Shown: positions 1-9,072, numbered from the stretch's first letter. The stretch is 26,024 nt of DNA from JAQVEM01 sp964556165 (GCA_964556165.1 CAZKVH010000019.1:1-26024), one strand, 5' to 3'. The notes: generated by a model not told the origin, from the sequence alone. Made by a program: numbers and translations.

Positions 1-50
1 ATAAATAATATCAGTGAGATTGGTATAAAAGAAAATAAAAGAACTAAATA

Positions 51-79
51 TTGACAATATATGTTTAGTTAGTTAAACT
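51..79 (+). promoter_or_regulatory. Sigma-A-type promoter of araA
   Basis: A perfect -35 box TTGACA (51-56) is followed after 17 bases by TAAACT (74-79), a 4/6 match to the -10 consensus. Transcription would start near 86, giving a leader of roughly 95 bases before the araA start at 180. An inverted repeat surrounds the -10 box, which fits repression by a local regulator. Confidence 0.65.
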
Positions 80-86
80 TACTAAC
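68..86. promoter_or_regulatory. Inverted-repeat operator over the araA -10 box
   Basis: GTTAGT (68-73) and ACTAAC (81-86) are perfect inverted arms around a 7-base spacer that contains the -10 box. An outer pair TATGTT/AACATA (60-65 and 84-89) adds more dyad symmetry. The arms recall the TTAGTT-type half-sites of XylR, a ROK repressor, and a ROK repressor gene lies directly downstream of araA. That this protein binds here is inference. Confidence 0.5.
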
Positions 87-179
87 ATAAAGAATTGATT
101 GCTTTTACTTATGAAAAAGAGATGATTTAATTGATTTGTAGATGTAGTAAGAAAATAAATAATAAATGAAGGGATTAAC

Positions 180-1655
180 ATGGTAAATAGCCTGAAAGAG
201 TTTGAATTTTGGTTTATTACTGGTTCACAGAATCTTTATGGCGAAGAAGTAATAAAAGAAGTTGGCAGACATGCGCTGGAGATGGTTCAGGTTATGAATA
301 ACCAAGTATGCGGGAAACTCATTTTTAAGGATGTTGTAACAACACCTGAAGAAATAACACATCTTATCAGGGAAGCTAATTATAACGATAAATGTGCAGG
401 CATAATAACGTGGATGCACACATTTTCACCTTCAAAGATGTGGATTAATGGTTTAAAGATACTCAACAAGCCAATGCTTCATCTTCATACGCAGTACAAT
501 CGTGAAATACCTTTTGATGATATTGATATGGATTTTATGAACATAAATCAGTCGGCGCACGGCGATAGGGAACATGGTTTTATTTGTACAAGGCTGCGTA
601 TCCCCAGAAAAGTTGTTGCAGGATACTGGCGTGATAAGAAAGTTATGGAGGAAATCTCAAATTGGATGCGTAGCGCAGCTGGTGTGGTAACGGGCAGCTC
701 TTTAAAGGTTGTACGTTTTGCAGATAACATGCGAGATGTTGCAGTGACTGAAGGAGATAAAGTTGAGGCACAAATTAAGCTGGGATGGTCAGTCAATTCA
801 CTGGCAATGGGGGATCTGGTTACTGAAATGAACAAAATATCCGTAGATGAAATAGATGAAGCATTTAAAGAAATTAAAGAAGAATACGATATTGTGACAG
901 ATAAGATTGACGCAATTAAGTACCAGTTAAGGATCGGGATTGCAATAAAAAGAATATGCGAGACAGGAGGTTTTGATGCATTTGTTACGTGTTTTGAAAA
1001 TCTTTATGGTTTGGAACAGCTACCCGGTCTTGCGTGTCAGTTGCTTATGGAGCAGGGTTATGGTTTTGGGCCTGAGGGAGATTGGAAGACTGCAGCACTA
1101 ATGAGAATCATGAAAGTTATGGAGATGGGTTTGCCGGGTGGATTGTCATTTGTAGAGGATTATACATATCATCTCCAGAAGAAAAATGAGTTGGTGCTTG
1201 GTACGCATATGCTCGAAGTTGATCCAAGCATTGCAGGTGGCAGAATTAGAATTGATGTACAGCCGCTTGGAATTGGTAATAGAAATGATCCAGCCAGGAT
1301 GATTTTTGAAGGGCATGCTGGAGATGCTATTATGGCATCAATTGTTGATATGGGAGGGAGAATGAGGCTTATTGTTGCTGATGTTGAAGCAGTTGAACCC
1401 GTGAAGGCCATGCCAAAATTGCCTGTAGCCTCTGTGATGTGGAAGCTACTTCCAGATTTTGAAACTGGAGTAAAAGCATGGATATATTCAGGTGGTTCTC
1501 ATCATAGTGTTCTCAGCTATTCTTTGAATTCAAATATTATGCGTGATCTTGCGGAAATAGTTGATATTGAATTTGTACATATAGGTGAAGGAACAGAAAT
1601 TGATATTTTTAAGAAAGATTTGATGTTGGCTGATAAAATGTGGAAAATTAAATAA
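180..1655 (+). CDS. araA: L-arabinose isomerase
   Basis: This enzyme converts L-arabinose to L-ribulose, the first step of the bacterial arabinose pathway, in the cytoplasm with a divalent metal such as Mn2+. The 491-residue length is typical of the family. The N-terminus has the family hallmark WFITGSQNLYG (residues 11-21). The expected metal and catalytic positions are visible: Glu299 in GPEGDWK, Glu326 in FVEDYTY, His343 in LGTHMLEVDP and His441/442 in GGSHHS. The ATG at 180 follows a modest GAAGGG site. It is the first gene of an arabinose cluster with its own promoter and operator and is separated from the next gene by 85 bases. Arabinose is the expected substrate because araB and araD follow. 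Identification is very secure. Confidence 0.97.
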   Translation: MVNSLKEFEFWFITGSQNLYGEEVIKEVGRHALEMVQVMNNQVCGKLIFKDVVTTPEEITHLIREANYNDKCAGIITWMHTFSPSKMWINGLKILNKPMLHLHTQYNREIPFDDIDMDFMNINQSAHGDREHGFICTRLRIPRKVVAGYWRDKKVMEEISNWMRSAAGVVTGSSLKVVRFADNMRDVAVTEGDKVEAQIKLGWSVNSLAMGDLVTEMNKISVDEIDEAFKEIKEEYDIVTDKIDAIKYQLRIGIAIKRICETGGFDAFVTCFENLYGLEQLPGLACQLLMEQGYGFGPEGDWKTAALMRIMKVMEMGLPGGLSFVEDYTYHLQKKNELVLGTHMLEVDPSIAGGRIRIDVQPLGIGNRNDPARMIFEGHAGDAIMASIVDMGGRMRLIVADVEAVEPVKAMPKLPVASVMWKLLPDFETGVKAWIYSGGSHHSVLSYSLNSNIMRDLAEIVDIEFVHIGEGTEIDIFKKDLMLADKMWKIK

Positions 1656-1683
1656 TTGATTAATTTCATTTAATAAATAGATG

Positions 1684-1712
1684 TTGTGAAAGTGCAATTT
1701 TTGATTTATAAA
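1684..1712 (+). promoter_or_regulatory. Promoter of the ROK regulator gene
   Basis: TTGTGA (1684-1689) and TATAAA (1707-1712) are separated by 17 bases, in the gap between araA and the ROK gene. Transcription would begin near 1719, giving a short leader. It would let the regulator, araB and araD be expressed apart from araA. No copy of the araA inverted repeat is seen here. Confidence 0.5.
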
Positions 1713-1740
1713 TATTTTAATAATATATAGGCTATATGGT

Positions 1741-3015
1741 GTGATTTTTATAATGGTTGATGACGGAGAAAAAATTAATTTTTCGCTAAAGGAGATAAAT
1801 AAGAAAAATATCCTCAGGATAGTAATAGATAAAGGTCCGATATCTCGAATTGATATATCCAGGAGGCTTAAAATAAGCCGCCCAACCACCTCGGCTTATA
1901 TAAGCGAGCTTATAGAGGAAGACTTGATTGAAGAGTTTGGAAAGAGTGACTCAACGAGGTCAGGGGGCAAGAAGGCGGTACTTCTTCAGTTTAACAGCAA
2001 AGCAGGGTATATAATCGGAGTAATGATAGGAGTAAGGAGTATAAGGGTTGCTCTTACTGATTTAACCTCAAACATAATTGATATAATAAAATTCCCGACC
2101 GAGGAATGGCTGGGGCCCGATGCTGTCATAGATAAGTTAATAAATAAATTGAAGGAAATCATAAAAAAAACCAAAACAGATCAGAAAAGTATAATAGGCA
2201 TCGGTATAGGGGCAACCGGCCTGGTTGATGGTAAAAATGGTCTGGTCATTTTCTCACCAAACTTAAGTGGATGGAGTAATATAAAACTAAAAGAAATCAT
2301 AGAGAGAAAAATAGACCTGCCTGTTTTTATTGAGAATGAGTGCCGGGTTCAGGCAATTGCTGAGAAAAAATATGGTATGGCCAAAAATATACGGGATTTT
2401 GTTTGTTTTGAAACCGGGACCGGTATAGGCACAGGTGTTTTTATAGATAATAAACTTGTAGTTGGGAACAAGGGAATGGCAGGTGAGGTAGGACATATAA
2501 TAACAAACCTTGGAGGCAAAAGAGTTTGCCACTGTGGTAATGTGGGTTGTCTTGAAACTCTGTGTTCAACCACGTCACTGCTTGAAGATATTGGGGATGA
2601 CATAAAAGAAAGCGGTAAAGCGTCTGATTATGGAAACTCCGAATTAAAACTGGAGGACCTGTTCGAGCTTTACCGTGATGGTGATGAAATAGTTACCAGA
2701 AATGTAGAAGATAATGCCAGGTATTTGGGCATAGGTATTTCAAACACCATAAAGATGTTTAATCCGGAGCTGGTTATAATCCACGGGGATGTTATAAAGT
2801 TTGGTGAGAAATATTTAGACAGGGTTAAAAAGTCGGTAACCGAGAATACATTCCCCAAGGTCAAGGACAATTATAATATCAAGTTCTCTGAAATGGGAGA
2901 TAATGTCGGGGTAATTGGGGCGACATCTATTGTTTTTGATAATATCTTTGAGCTGGATAGCTGCTCTAATATCGCAGGGCATTATATTGTAAAGAAGAGG
3001 TTGAGCAGAGTTTAG
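1741..3015 (+). CDS. ROK-family transcriptional regulator (XylR/NagC type)
   Basis: This is a DNA-binding repressor with an N-terminal winged helix (about residues 18-70; ISRIDISRRLKISRPTTSAY reads as the recognition region) and a C-terminal ROK sugar-kinase-like domain. The domain has the GTGIGTGVFID loop (226-236), GEVGH (248-252) and the ROK zinc motif CHCGNVGC (263-270), with His251 as fourth ligand. Family members bind a sugar or sugar phosphate that releases them from DNA. Its position between araA and araB makes it the likely local arabinose regulator, perhaps acting on the inverted repeat at 68-86. The reading frame opens at a GTG at 1741; an ATG at 1753 is an alternative, and neither has a strong ribosome-binding site. 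It lacks the features of AraC or of GntR-type AraR. The ligand is not proven. Confidence 0.9.
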   Translation: MIFIMVDDGEKINFSLKEINKKNILRIVIDKGPISRIDISRRLKISRPTTSAYISELIEEDLIEEFGKSDSTRSGGKKAVLLQFNSKAGYIIGVMIGVRSIRVALTDLTSNIIDIIKFPTEEWLGPDAVIDKLINKLKEIIKKTKTDQKSIIGIGIGATGLVDGKNGLVIFSPNLSGWSNIKLKEIIERKIDLPVFIENECRVQAIAEKKYGMAKNIRDFVCFETGTGIGTGVFIDNKLVVGNKGMAGEVGHIITNLGGKRVCHCGNVGCLETLCSTTSLLEDIGDDIKESGKASDYGNSELKLEDLFELYRDGDEIVTRNVEDNARYLGIGISNTIKMFNPELVIIHGDVIKFGEKYLDRVKKSVTENTFPKVKDNYNIKFSEMGDNVGVIGATSIVFDNIFELDSCSNIAGHYIVKKRLSRV

Positions 3016-3049
3016 GTGAAACTGCGTAATATAAATCTGGAGAAATATT

Positions 3050-4714
3050 ATGAATAATCCAAAATATATCATAGGCCTGGATTTTGGTACTGATTCTGTC
3101 CGTTCTCTTATTGTAGATACGGCGAGCGGAGAAGAACTATCCTCCAGCGTGTCTAACTTTAAAAGATGGGGAGAAGGAAAATTTTGTGTCCCTGAAAAAA
3201 ATCAGTTCAGGCAACATCCTCTTGACCATATAGAATCTATTGAAGAATCGATATCGGATGCATTAAAAAAAGTACCGTCACATATAAGAGATAATGTTGC
3301 AGGAATAGGTATTGCAACGACAGGCTCTACCGCTGGACCGGTTGACAGTGAGGGTAATTTGCTTGCGCTAAAAGATGAATTTTCCGACAACCCGAACGCT
3401 ATGTTTGTAATGTGGAAGGACCATACCCCGGTTGAAGAAGCAGAGCTTATAAATAAGATATCTAAATCATGGGGAGGGGAAGATTATACAAAATATGAGG
3501 GTGGTGTATATTCTTCAGAGTGGTTCTGGGCAAAAATATTACATGTATTTAAAGAGGATAAGATTATAAGAGAGAAATCTTTCTCATGGGTGGAGCATGC
3601 AGACTGGATACCTGCATTGCTGACCGGAAATACTAAACCGCTGGAGATTAAAAGGAGCAGATGTGCTGCGGGTCACAAGGCGATGTGGCATGAATCATGG
3701 GGAGGATTACCCCCTGAAAATTTTCTTGTAAAAATATCTCCGTTGTTATCGGGTTTGAGGGATAGATTGTATATAAAAACCTTTACCTCGGATAAACCTG
3801 CCGGAGGATTATCCAGGGAGTGGGCAGGAAAATTGGGTTTAAAGGAGAATATACCGGTAACGGTAGGAGCCTACGATGCACATATGGGAGCTGTTGGAGC
3901 AGGAGTTAGCCCGGGGATTTTTGTAAAGATAATAGGGACTTCCTGCTGTGATATAACTGTTGCAACAAGAGATGAAATAGGAGATAGGGTAATATCCGGA
4001 ATATGCGGCCAGGTTGATGGCTCTGTTATACCGGGGATGATTGGACTGGAGGCAGGCCAGTCAGCCTATGGTGATGTCTATGCATGGTTCGGTGATTTAC
4101 TTTCCTGGCCTCTGGGAAAGGTTATTCCCGGTAAGTTAAGCACTAAAGAGATGGAGGATGCAGTGAACTCGATTATTCCTGTGCTTACCGGTGAAGCATC
4201 AGAGATAGACCCGGGTGCGGATAATAGTTTAATTGCACTGGACTGGCTAAATGGAAGAAGAACACCCTATGCAGACCAGAAACTAAAAGGTGCGATTCTT
4301 GGTTTGACTCTTGGAACAAGTGCTCCCAGACTTTTCAGGACACTGGTAGAAGCAACTGCCCTGGGAGCTAGAGCAATACTTGAAAGGTTTAACGAGGAAG
4401 AAATAAGCATCAACCAGATTGTGGCTATTGGCGGAATTCCCAGGAAATCTTCTCTGGTTATGCAGATACTCTCTGATGTTCTTAATATGCCGGTTAAAAT
4501 AACAATATCCGAGCAGTCAGTAGCGCTTGGAGCAGCTATTTTTGGAGCAGTAGCAGCTGGAATATACGATTCAGTGGAAGACGCACAGAAATATATGGTA
4601 TCGAAATCTGAGTCTGTTTATTATCCAGACAGAAAAAATACTCTGATTTATGATGTATTATATAAGAGATATAAAAAACTAGGGAAAATCCTGGAGGATG
4701 AATTAAGAAAGTGA
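3050..4714 (+). CDS. araB: L-ribulokinase
   Basis: This FGGY-family kinase phosphorylates L-ribulose to L-ribulose 5-phosphate with ATP, the second step of the pathway. At 554 residues it is close to the usual 560 or so. The N-terminal nucleotide-binding fold begins with GLDFGTDSVRS (residues 9-19). Family signatures follow: MWKDHTPVEEA, WVEHADWIP, AYDAHMGAVGAG, the GTSCCD phosphate loop, WLNGRRTPYAD and, near the C-terminus, GGIPRKSSLVMQ. These belong to ribulokinase rather than xylulokinase or glycerol kinase. The ATG at 3050 has GGAGA six bases upstream. The stop codon overlaps the araD start by four bases, so the two are translationally coupled. It begins 34 bases after the ROK gene and probably shares its transcript. 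Confidence 0.96.
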   Translation: MNNPKYIIGLDFGTDSVRSLIVDTASGEELSSSVSNFKRWGEGKFCVPEKNQFRQHPLDHIESIEESISDALKKVPSHIRDNVAGIGIATTGSTAGPVDSEGNLLALKDEFSDNPNAMFVMWKDHTPVEEAELINKISKSWGGEDYTKYEGGVYSSEWFWAKILHVFKEDKIIREKSFSWVEHADWIPALLTGNTKPLEIKRSRCAAGHKAMWHESWGGLPPENFLVKISPLLSGLRDRLYIKTFTSDKPAGGLSREWAGKLGLKENIPVTVGAYDAHMGAVGAGVSPGIFVKIIGTSCCDITVATRDEIGDRVISGICGQVDGSVIPGMIGLEAGQSAYGDVYAWFGDLLSWPLGKVIPGKLSTKEMEDAVNSIIPVLTGEASEIDPGADNSLIALDWLNGRRTPYADQKLKGAILGLTLGTSAPRLFRTLVEATALGARAILERFNEEEISINQIVAIGGIPRKSSLVMQILSDVLNMPVKITISEQSVALGAAIFGAVAAGIYDSVEDAQKYMVSKSESVYYPDRKNTLIYDVLYKRYKKLGKILEDELRK

Positions 4715-5409
4715 ATATATTAAGTCTAAAGAAAGAAGTCTATGAGGCAAATATGAAGCTCTACCATAGCGGGCTTGTGGCATTTACATTTGGTAATGTG
4801 TCCGGGATTGACAGGGATAATTCACTTGTAGCTATTAAGCCAAGCGGGGTTCCGTACGAAAAGATGACCTATAAAGATATAGTAGTGCTGGGACTTGATG
4901 GCAATAAGGTAGATAGTAGCCTGAATCCCTCTTCTGATACAAGAACACACCTGGAGCTTTATAGAAACTTCCCGAATATAGGTGGAGTAGCACATTCCCA
5001 TTCTCTTTATGCAACGGCCTGGGCACAGGCCAGAAAACCAATACCATGCTTTGGGACAACCCATTCGGATTTTTTTTATGGGGAAATACCCTGTACGGAA
5101 GTTATAAGCGACAGTTCGATAAAAAAAGATTATGAACTGGAAACTGGAAAGTTGATTGTAGATACATTTAAATCTCTTGACTATAATAACATGAAGGCAG
5201 TTCTGGTAGCATGTCATGGGCCGTTTAGCTGGGGGGAGAGTGCAGGAGATGCAGTAGAGATGAGCATCGCTCTTGAAGAAATTGCGAAGATAGCATTTTA
5301 CTCGGTAACTATTAACCCTCTTTTAAAGAACATAAAAGAATGCCTCCTAAGCAAACATTATTTAAGGAAACATGGGAAAAATGCTTATTATGGTCAGGGG
5401 AGAGAATAA
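4711..5409 (+). CDS. araD: L-ribulose-5-phosphate 4-epimerase
   Basis: This class II aldolase-fold epimerase turns L-ribulose 5-phosphate into D-xylulose 5-phosphate, feeding the pentose phosphate pathway. Its 232 residues match the family length. Zinc ligands are visible as His95 and His97 in VAHSHS and His169 in ACHGPF, with the catalytic Asp120 in THSD, nearly the same numbering as the E. coli enzyme. GNVSG (28-32) is the phosphate-binding region. The start is a GTG inside GTGA, shared with the araB stop; GGAGG lies inside the end of araB, rather far upstream (13 bases). It closes the arabinose cluster; no arabinose transporter or arabinosidase follows in this window. Confidence 0.95.
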   Translation: MNILSLKKEVYEANMKLYHSGLVAFTFGNVSGIDRDNSLVAIKPSGVPYEKMTYKDIVVLGLDGNKVDSSLNPSSDTRTHLELYRNFPNIGGVAHSHSLYATAWAQARKPIPCFGTTHSDFFYGEIPCTEVISDSSIKKDYELETGKLIVDTFKSLDYNNMKAVLVACHGPFSWGESAGDAVEMSIALEEIAKIAFYSVTINPLLKNIKECLLSKHYLRKHGKNAYYGQGRE

Positions 5410-5664
5410 GGTTAAGGTAAAAGAGTAAATATTCATGGTTAATATCCCTGTCTGCTATTAAGATTCGGTCTCCTGTCTTACCCAAATTTGGCTGTAATAA
5501 TGCTTAACAACTATTTACGTTCCTAAATTCTATGAGGTTTTTGGCTGGCCGGGAACTCAAAATAAGTTTAATTATAAATAATAATTCTGGCAACGATGCA
5601 AATGCGCCTTTCATTTATTTTATTTTATGAAGGCAAAAAAATTTTGAAATGTTTGCCATCCCAT
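5410..5664. other. Non-coding gap after araD
   Basis: No convincing gene is seen between araD and the promoter at 5665. An imperfect hairpin lies at 5606-5634 (GCCTTTCAT paired with ATGAAGGC, one bulged T, 12-base loop). It is followed by a run of A and then TTTT, so it is a poor intrinsic terminator. GGAACT at 5552-5557 resembles an ECF -35 box but has no matching -10. Confidence 0.4.
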
Positions 5665-5692
5665 TTGACAGGATTTTTTATATTATTATGAT
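5665..5692 (+). promoter_or_regulatory. Promoter of the SBP-htrA-sigma operon
   Basis: A perfect TTGACA (5665-5670) is followed after 16 bases by TATGAT (5687-5692). Transcription would start near 5699, about 84 bases before the lipoprotein start. It looks like a housekeeping sigma-A promoter, not an ECF-type one, so the operon probably has basal expression that does not depend on its own sigma factor. Confidence 0.6.
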
Positions 5693-5782
5693 ATAAATTG
5701 TTTTATAAATTTAGATGAGCATTTATAATATAATAAATTACTGGTTGTCATTTGTTTATTTAAAAAGTTTCGGGGTTAAATA

Positions 5783-7204
5783 ATGCTTGGAAGTATCTTC
5801 AATTTTTTTAAACGCTTAGGCAAAAATCTATTTGTATTGCTTTCAGTATCAATGGTGTTTTTGGCTATAACAGTTGTGTCCTGTGAGTTATTGAATCCAC
5901 AGGAAGACGGCAATATGGATCTTGTTGAGGAGGAAGCTGAAGAGACACAGGGAGATGAAATAGCAGGGATAGGAAAAGAAGAGACTAGAATCAGGCTATG
6001 GGATTGCCTTGAACCAAAGGGAAGGCTTGCTTTGATGAAAAGCATAGAAGACTTTACAGGGAATACTGAAAACATCTATATTGAAATAGAGAGCGAACAT
6101 TTTAGAAGCCAGGAAGAGCTTGAAGACAGATATGAGGCAGCAAGTCTTGCAGGAGCCGGTCCTGAATTGGTTTTGGTGAGCCTTGATGGAGTGCAGAGGC
6201 TTGTGCCGGAAAACGTTATAAAAGAAGTTACGGAAGATACTGCAGGTGAAATAGATTATTCTTTTTTTCTCGATGGACTTGTAGAAATTTCCGGGTATGG
6301 TGGTAAGAATTACGCAATTCCTTTTAGAAGTTACGATTTTTTAGTGTTTTTTTACAATAGAGATATTATAGAAAATCCCCCGGAAAGATTTGAAGAGCTT
6401 ATATCATATTGTAAGGAAGTAAATAATCCCGCAGAAGATGTTTACGGATTTCTCATGAATAGTAGCGAAGCAGACTGGATAATACCTTTTATAGGAGGAT
6501 ATGGAGATTGGATTGTTGAGTATAGCTATGACTCGCTAACTTTAGAAAGTGAATCTACGGTCAGAACGATGGAGTTTTTGAACTATTTGTATAATGAAGA
6601 AAAAATTTTGCCCCGTTATATTGAATATGGTGAAATAAAAGATTTATTTAAGAGCGGTAATGTTCATATGATTATTGACAGCGTTGGCATGATAGAGGAA
6701 TACAGTGAGGCAGGATTAAATTATGGTTTGGCTAAAATACCACGTGTATGGCAGGGTAATGGATACCCTACTCCTTTGATTTCAGGTCTCGGATTTATGA
6801 TAAACGTAAATTGCTATGGAAATGAGCTGGAAGCTGTAAACGAATTTCTGGAATTTATGTTGACAGAAGAGGAGCAGATTGAGTGGACTTCAAGTACAGA
6901 TACCTTCCCGGTTTTGAAAGATATTGATAAAAATGATGTGATAAAAAATGACAGTATAATATACAATGCTTTTATGCAGGCAGAGCTGTGCAGGGGCAAG
7001 CCATACGAGGAACTTATAATGGTTATAAGAGATTCTTTAAGTGATAATTCAAAGAGTGTTATATCTGGAGATTTGCTTCCTGCGGATGCTGCATCGAAAA
7101 TTCAGGAAGATGCGCTGAGGTTAAGGTCAGGAGGTACAGGTTTAGAGGAGACCGAAGAAAGTGGAAATACAGAAGAAATCAAAGAAAATGAAGAGGCAGA
7201 ATAA
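5783..7204 (+). CDS. Extracellular solute-binding lipoprotein, family 1-like, no transporter nearby
   Basis: This is a secreted lipoprotein with the fold of sugar ABC-transporter binding proteins. A basic and hydrophobic signal (residues 8-33) ends in VVSC, with Cys34 as the lipidated residue. An acidic linker (about 42-67) precedes a binding-protein body with the usual landmarks: FTGNTENIYIEIES, a G-x-x-YAIPF segment (GYGGKNYAIPF), FYNRDII, and GLGFMINVNC followed by EAVNEFLEFMLTEEEQIEW. The tail is a second very acidic stretch. At 473 residues it is slightly longer than typical. No permease or ATPase gene is next to it; HtrA and an ECF sigma factor follow instead. It may therefore serve as a sensor or protease partner, or may feed a transporter elsewhere. 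The start at 5783 has only a weak GGGG site. Confidence 0.8.
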   Translation: MLGSIFNFFKRLGKNLFVLLSVSMVFLAITVVSCELLNPQEDGNMDLVEEEAEETQGDEIAGIGKEETRIRLWDCLEPKGRLALMKSIEDFTGNTENIYIEIESEHFRSQEELEDRYEAASLAGAGPELVLVSLDGVQRLVPENVIKEVTEDTAGEIDYSFFLDGLVEISGYGGKNYAIPFRSYDFLVFFYNRDIIENPPERFEELISYCKEVNNPAEDVYGFLMNSSEADWIIPFIGGYGDWIVEYSYDSLTLESESTVRTMEFLNYLYNEEKILPRYIEYGEIKDLFKSGNVHMIIDSVGMIEEYSEAGLNYGLAKIPRVWQGNGYPTPLISGLGFMINVNCYGNELEAVNEFLEFMLTEEEQIEWTSSTDTFPVLKDIDKNDVIKNDSIIYNAFMQAELCRGKPYEELIMVIRDSLSDNSKSVISGDLLPADAASKIQEDALRLRSGGTGLEETEESGNTEEIKENEEAE

Positions 7205-7237
7205 ATTTCTTATAACATCAGAGAAGGAGAATAATAA

Positions 7238-8368
7238 ATGGAAGAAGACAGTGGATTCGGGTCTTTTTTTATAAAAGGTCTTGTAATTGTAATATTAATC
7301 ATAATTTTTTTTGTCCTTGGTGGAGTAAGCGTGCTTGGAATGCTGGCTGTGGTTAATAAAGTAACTATTGCAGATTTATTTAAAGGAGGGACAGAGGTAG
7401 AGGAGCAGGGTATCAGCGAACAACAGGATTCTGCAGTTGATATAGATGTCACGGGAGAAGTTATACTTGGTGCATTTGATGATGCAATAAGTGAAGTTGT
7501 AGAAGAGATTAGCCCTTCGGTAGTAAATATCGAGGTTACTGTGAGAGAGCAATTTTTTGGGCGGACCCGCGAGAGGTCGGGTATTGGTTCAGGAGTTATT
7601 TATACCGAGGATGGCTATATTATAACCAACAATCATGTAGCAGGAGAAGCAGAAAAGCTGGTAGTGACTCTATATGATGGGAGTGAATACCCCGCAGTTT
7701 TAGTGGGTTCGGAAGAAAATTATGATGTGGCAGTTATAAAAATAAAAAAAGATGGATTAAAAGCAGCGGATTTTTCTATGGATGAAAGTTATGAAGTAGG
7801 AGATATAGTTATTGCAATAGGGAGCCCTTATGGTCTCGAGCAGAGTGTAACCATGGGGGTGATAAGTGCAAAGGGGAGAGATATTACAATTCCTGTCAAT
7901 CTAATACAGACGGATGCAGCTATAAACAGTGGAAACAGTGGAGGCCCACTCGTCAATTCAGGTGGAGAAGTAATAGGAATTAATACCCTGATATTGTCAC
8001 AGTCAGGAGAAAATACCGGGATAGGGTTTGCTGTCCCAAGCAATACGGTTACCAATATTGCGGACCAGATCATCAAATACGGAAAGGCAAAGATTCCTTA
8101 TATGGGCATAATAATGGATCCATATAGTGATTCCGGTATTGTTGGGGTGTATGTAAGCAGTGTAGACCCAGGATATCCTGCCGAAGAAGCTGGAATCAGG
8201 GCAGGAGATGTTATCACAGAAATCAATGGAGTAGAAGTAAGCAACCCGTATGAGTTATTTGCCCGGATATTGAGATTTAATGTAGGGGATAGTGTTGATG
8301 TAACGATAAATAGAGATGGAGAAATTATCGAGGTAGAAGTAGTACTGGCCGAGACACCAGAGAAATAA
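7238..8368 (+). CDS. HtrA/DegP-family serine protease with PDZ domain, membrane-anchored
   Basis: This trypsin-like protease degrades or refolds damaged exported proteins. One N-terminal transmembrane helix (about residues 11-39) places the enzyme outside the membrane. The catalytic triad is visible as His133 in TNNHV, Asp163 in NYDVAV and Ser234 in GNSGGPL. A single PDZ domain covers about 287-372 (YMGI start, PAEEAGIRAGDVITEINGV core). The domain plan is that of the HtrA/HtrB/YyxA proteases of Gram-positive bacteria. The ATG at 7238 has GAAGGAGA about eight bases upstream. It lies 33 bases after the lipoprotein gene and 32 before the sigma gene, which indicates one operon and an envelope-stress role. 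Confidence 0.93.
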   Translation: MEEDSGFGSFFIKGLVIVILIIIFFVLGGVSVLGMLAVVNKVTIADLFKGGTEVEEQGISEQQDSAVDIDVTGEVILGAFDDAISEVVEEISPSVVNIEVTVREQFFGRTRERSGIGSGVIYTEDGYIITNNHVAGEAEKLVVTLYDGSEYPAVLVGSEENYDVAVIKIKKDGLKAADFSMDESYEVGDIVIAIGSPYGLEQSVTMGVISAKGRDITIPVNLIQTDAAINSGNSGGPLVNSGGEVIGINTLILSQSGENTGIGFAVPSNTVTNIADQIIKYGKAKIPYMGIIMDPYSDSGIVGVYVSSVDPGYPAEEAGIRAGDVITEINGVEVSNPYELFARILRFNVGDSVDVTINRDGEIIEVEVVLAETPEK

Positions 8369-8400
8369 AAAAAGTCACAGGATTCAAAGAAGGGAAAGTA

Positions 8401-8988
8401 TTGGTTAAGGGAAATATAGGAAACCGTCAGAATGAAGTAGACGAAAAAACACTGGTAGCTAAATCAAAAGAGGGAGATAAAGCTGCTTTCGAAGAGCTTA
8501 TAAGACGGTTTTCAAAGTATGTATATACTACTGCATTCTTTATATTAAGAGATACCCACGACGCAGAAGATGTAAGCCAGGAAGTTTTCGTGAAAGTATA
8601 TCTGTCAATAAAAGGTTTTAGGGGATTATCCAGTTTTAAGACATGGATAAGAAAGCTTACGGTTAATACCTGTATTGATAGGCTGAGGATTTATTCAAAA
8701 ACTAAAGATAAAAAAGTAAGCCTGGAGAAGATAACCGAGGATTATGAGGTGGTATTTGACAGGTTCAGCCAGAGCCTGGAAGAAACCTATTTTAATAAAG
8801 AAGCGGTGAAAGATATTTTGAAAATTGCAGTTGGTCTGGATGAAAGCTATAGAATACCACTTATTTTAAGGGATTTGCAGGACTATAGCTATAGAGAAAT
8901 ATCAGAGCTTACAGGTAAGCCCATAGGAACTATAAAGACTAATATACACAGGGCAAGAAAAATGATAAAGGAAAAACTTAAAAGGTAG
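8401..8988 (+). CDS. ECF-type RNA polymerase sigma factor
   Basis: This small sigma factor would direct RNA polymerase to a stress regulon. It has only regions 2 and 4. Region 2 (about residues 25-95) includes RDTHDAEDVSQEVFVKVY and the region 2.4 segment TWIRKLTVNTCIDRLR. Region 4 (about 135-190) includes the helix-turn-helix DYSYREISELTGKPIGTIKT followed by RARK. The length of 195 is normal. The start is TTG at 8401, chosen because AAGGGA sits five bases upstream. It follows the HtrA gene by 32 bases. No zinc-type anti-sigma gene follows; a small membrane protein takes that position. Its target promoters cannot be named from this window. Confidence 0.92.
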   Translation: MVKGNIGNRQNEVDEKTLVAKSKEGDKAAFEELIRRFSKYVYTTAFFILRDTHDAEDVSQEVFVKVYLSIKGFRGLSSFKTWIRKLTVNTCIDRLRIYSKTKDKKVSLEKITEDYEVVFDRFSQSLEETYFNKEAVKDILKIAVGLDESYRIPLILRDLQDYSYREISELTGKPIGTIKTNIHRARKMIKEKLKR

Positions 8989-9025
8989 ATTTAGGTGAAA
9001 CAAAAGAAAAGAATTTAAATCTATT

Positions 9026-9045
9026 ATACTGTAATATACTGTAAT
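9026..9045 (+). repeat. Perfect tandem repeat of a 10-base unit
   Basis: ATACTGTAAT occurs twice with no spacer, in the 84-base gap between the sigma gene and the small membrane-protein gene. The unit length is one helical turn, so repeated copies would present the same DNA face. It lies 28 bases before the downstream start codon and could be a protein-binding site or part of a promoter (each copy overlaps a -10-like TATACT or TAATAT). Confidence 0.5.
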
Positions 9046-9072
9046 CTAAATTGTATTGTTTGGAATTTTACT

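Noticed and set aside
4822..5217. 131-residue minus-strand frame inside araD
   Set aside because: It lies fully opposite a secure gene, has no ribosome-binding site worth noting and shows no protein-like pattern.
5552..5573. GGAACT as an ECF sigma -35 box for the htrA operon
   Set aside because: No CGTC- or GTCT-like -10 stands at the expected 16-17 base spacing, while a consensus sigma-A promoter lies closer to the gene.
5606..5634. Hairpin after araD as an arabinose-operon terminator
   Set aside because: The stem has a bulge and a long AT loop, and it is followed by A residues rather than a T run.
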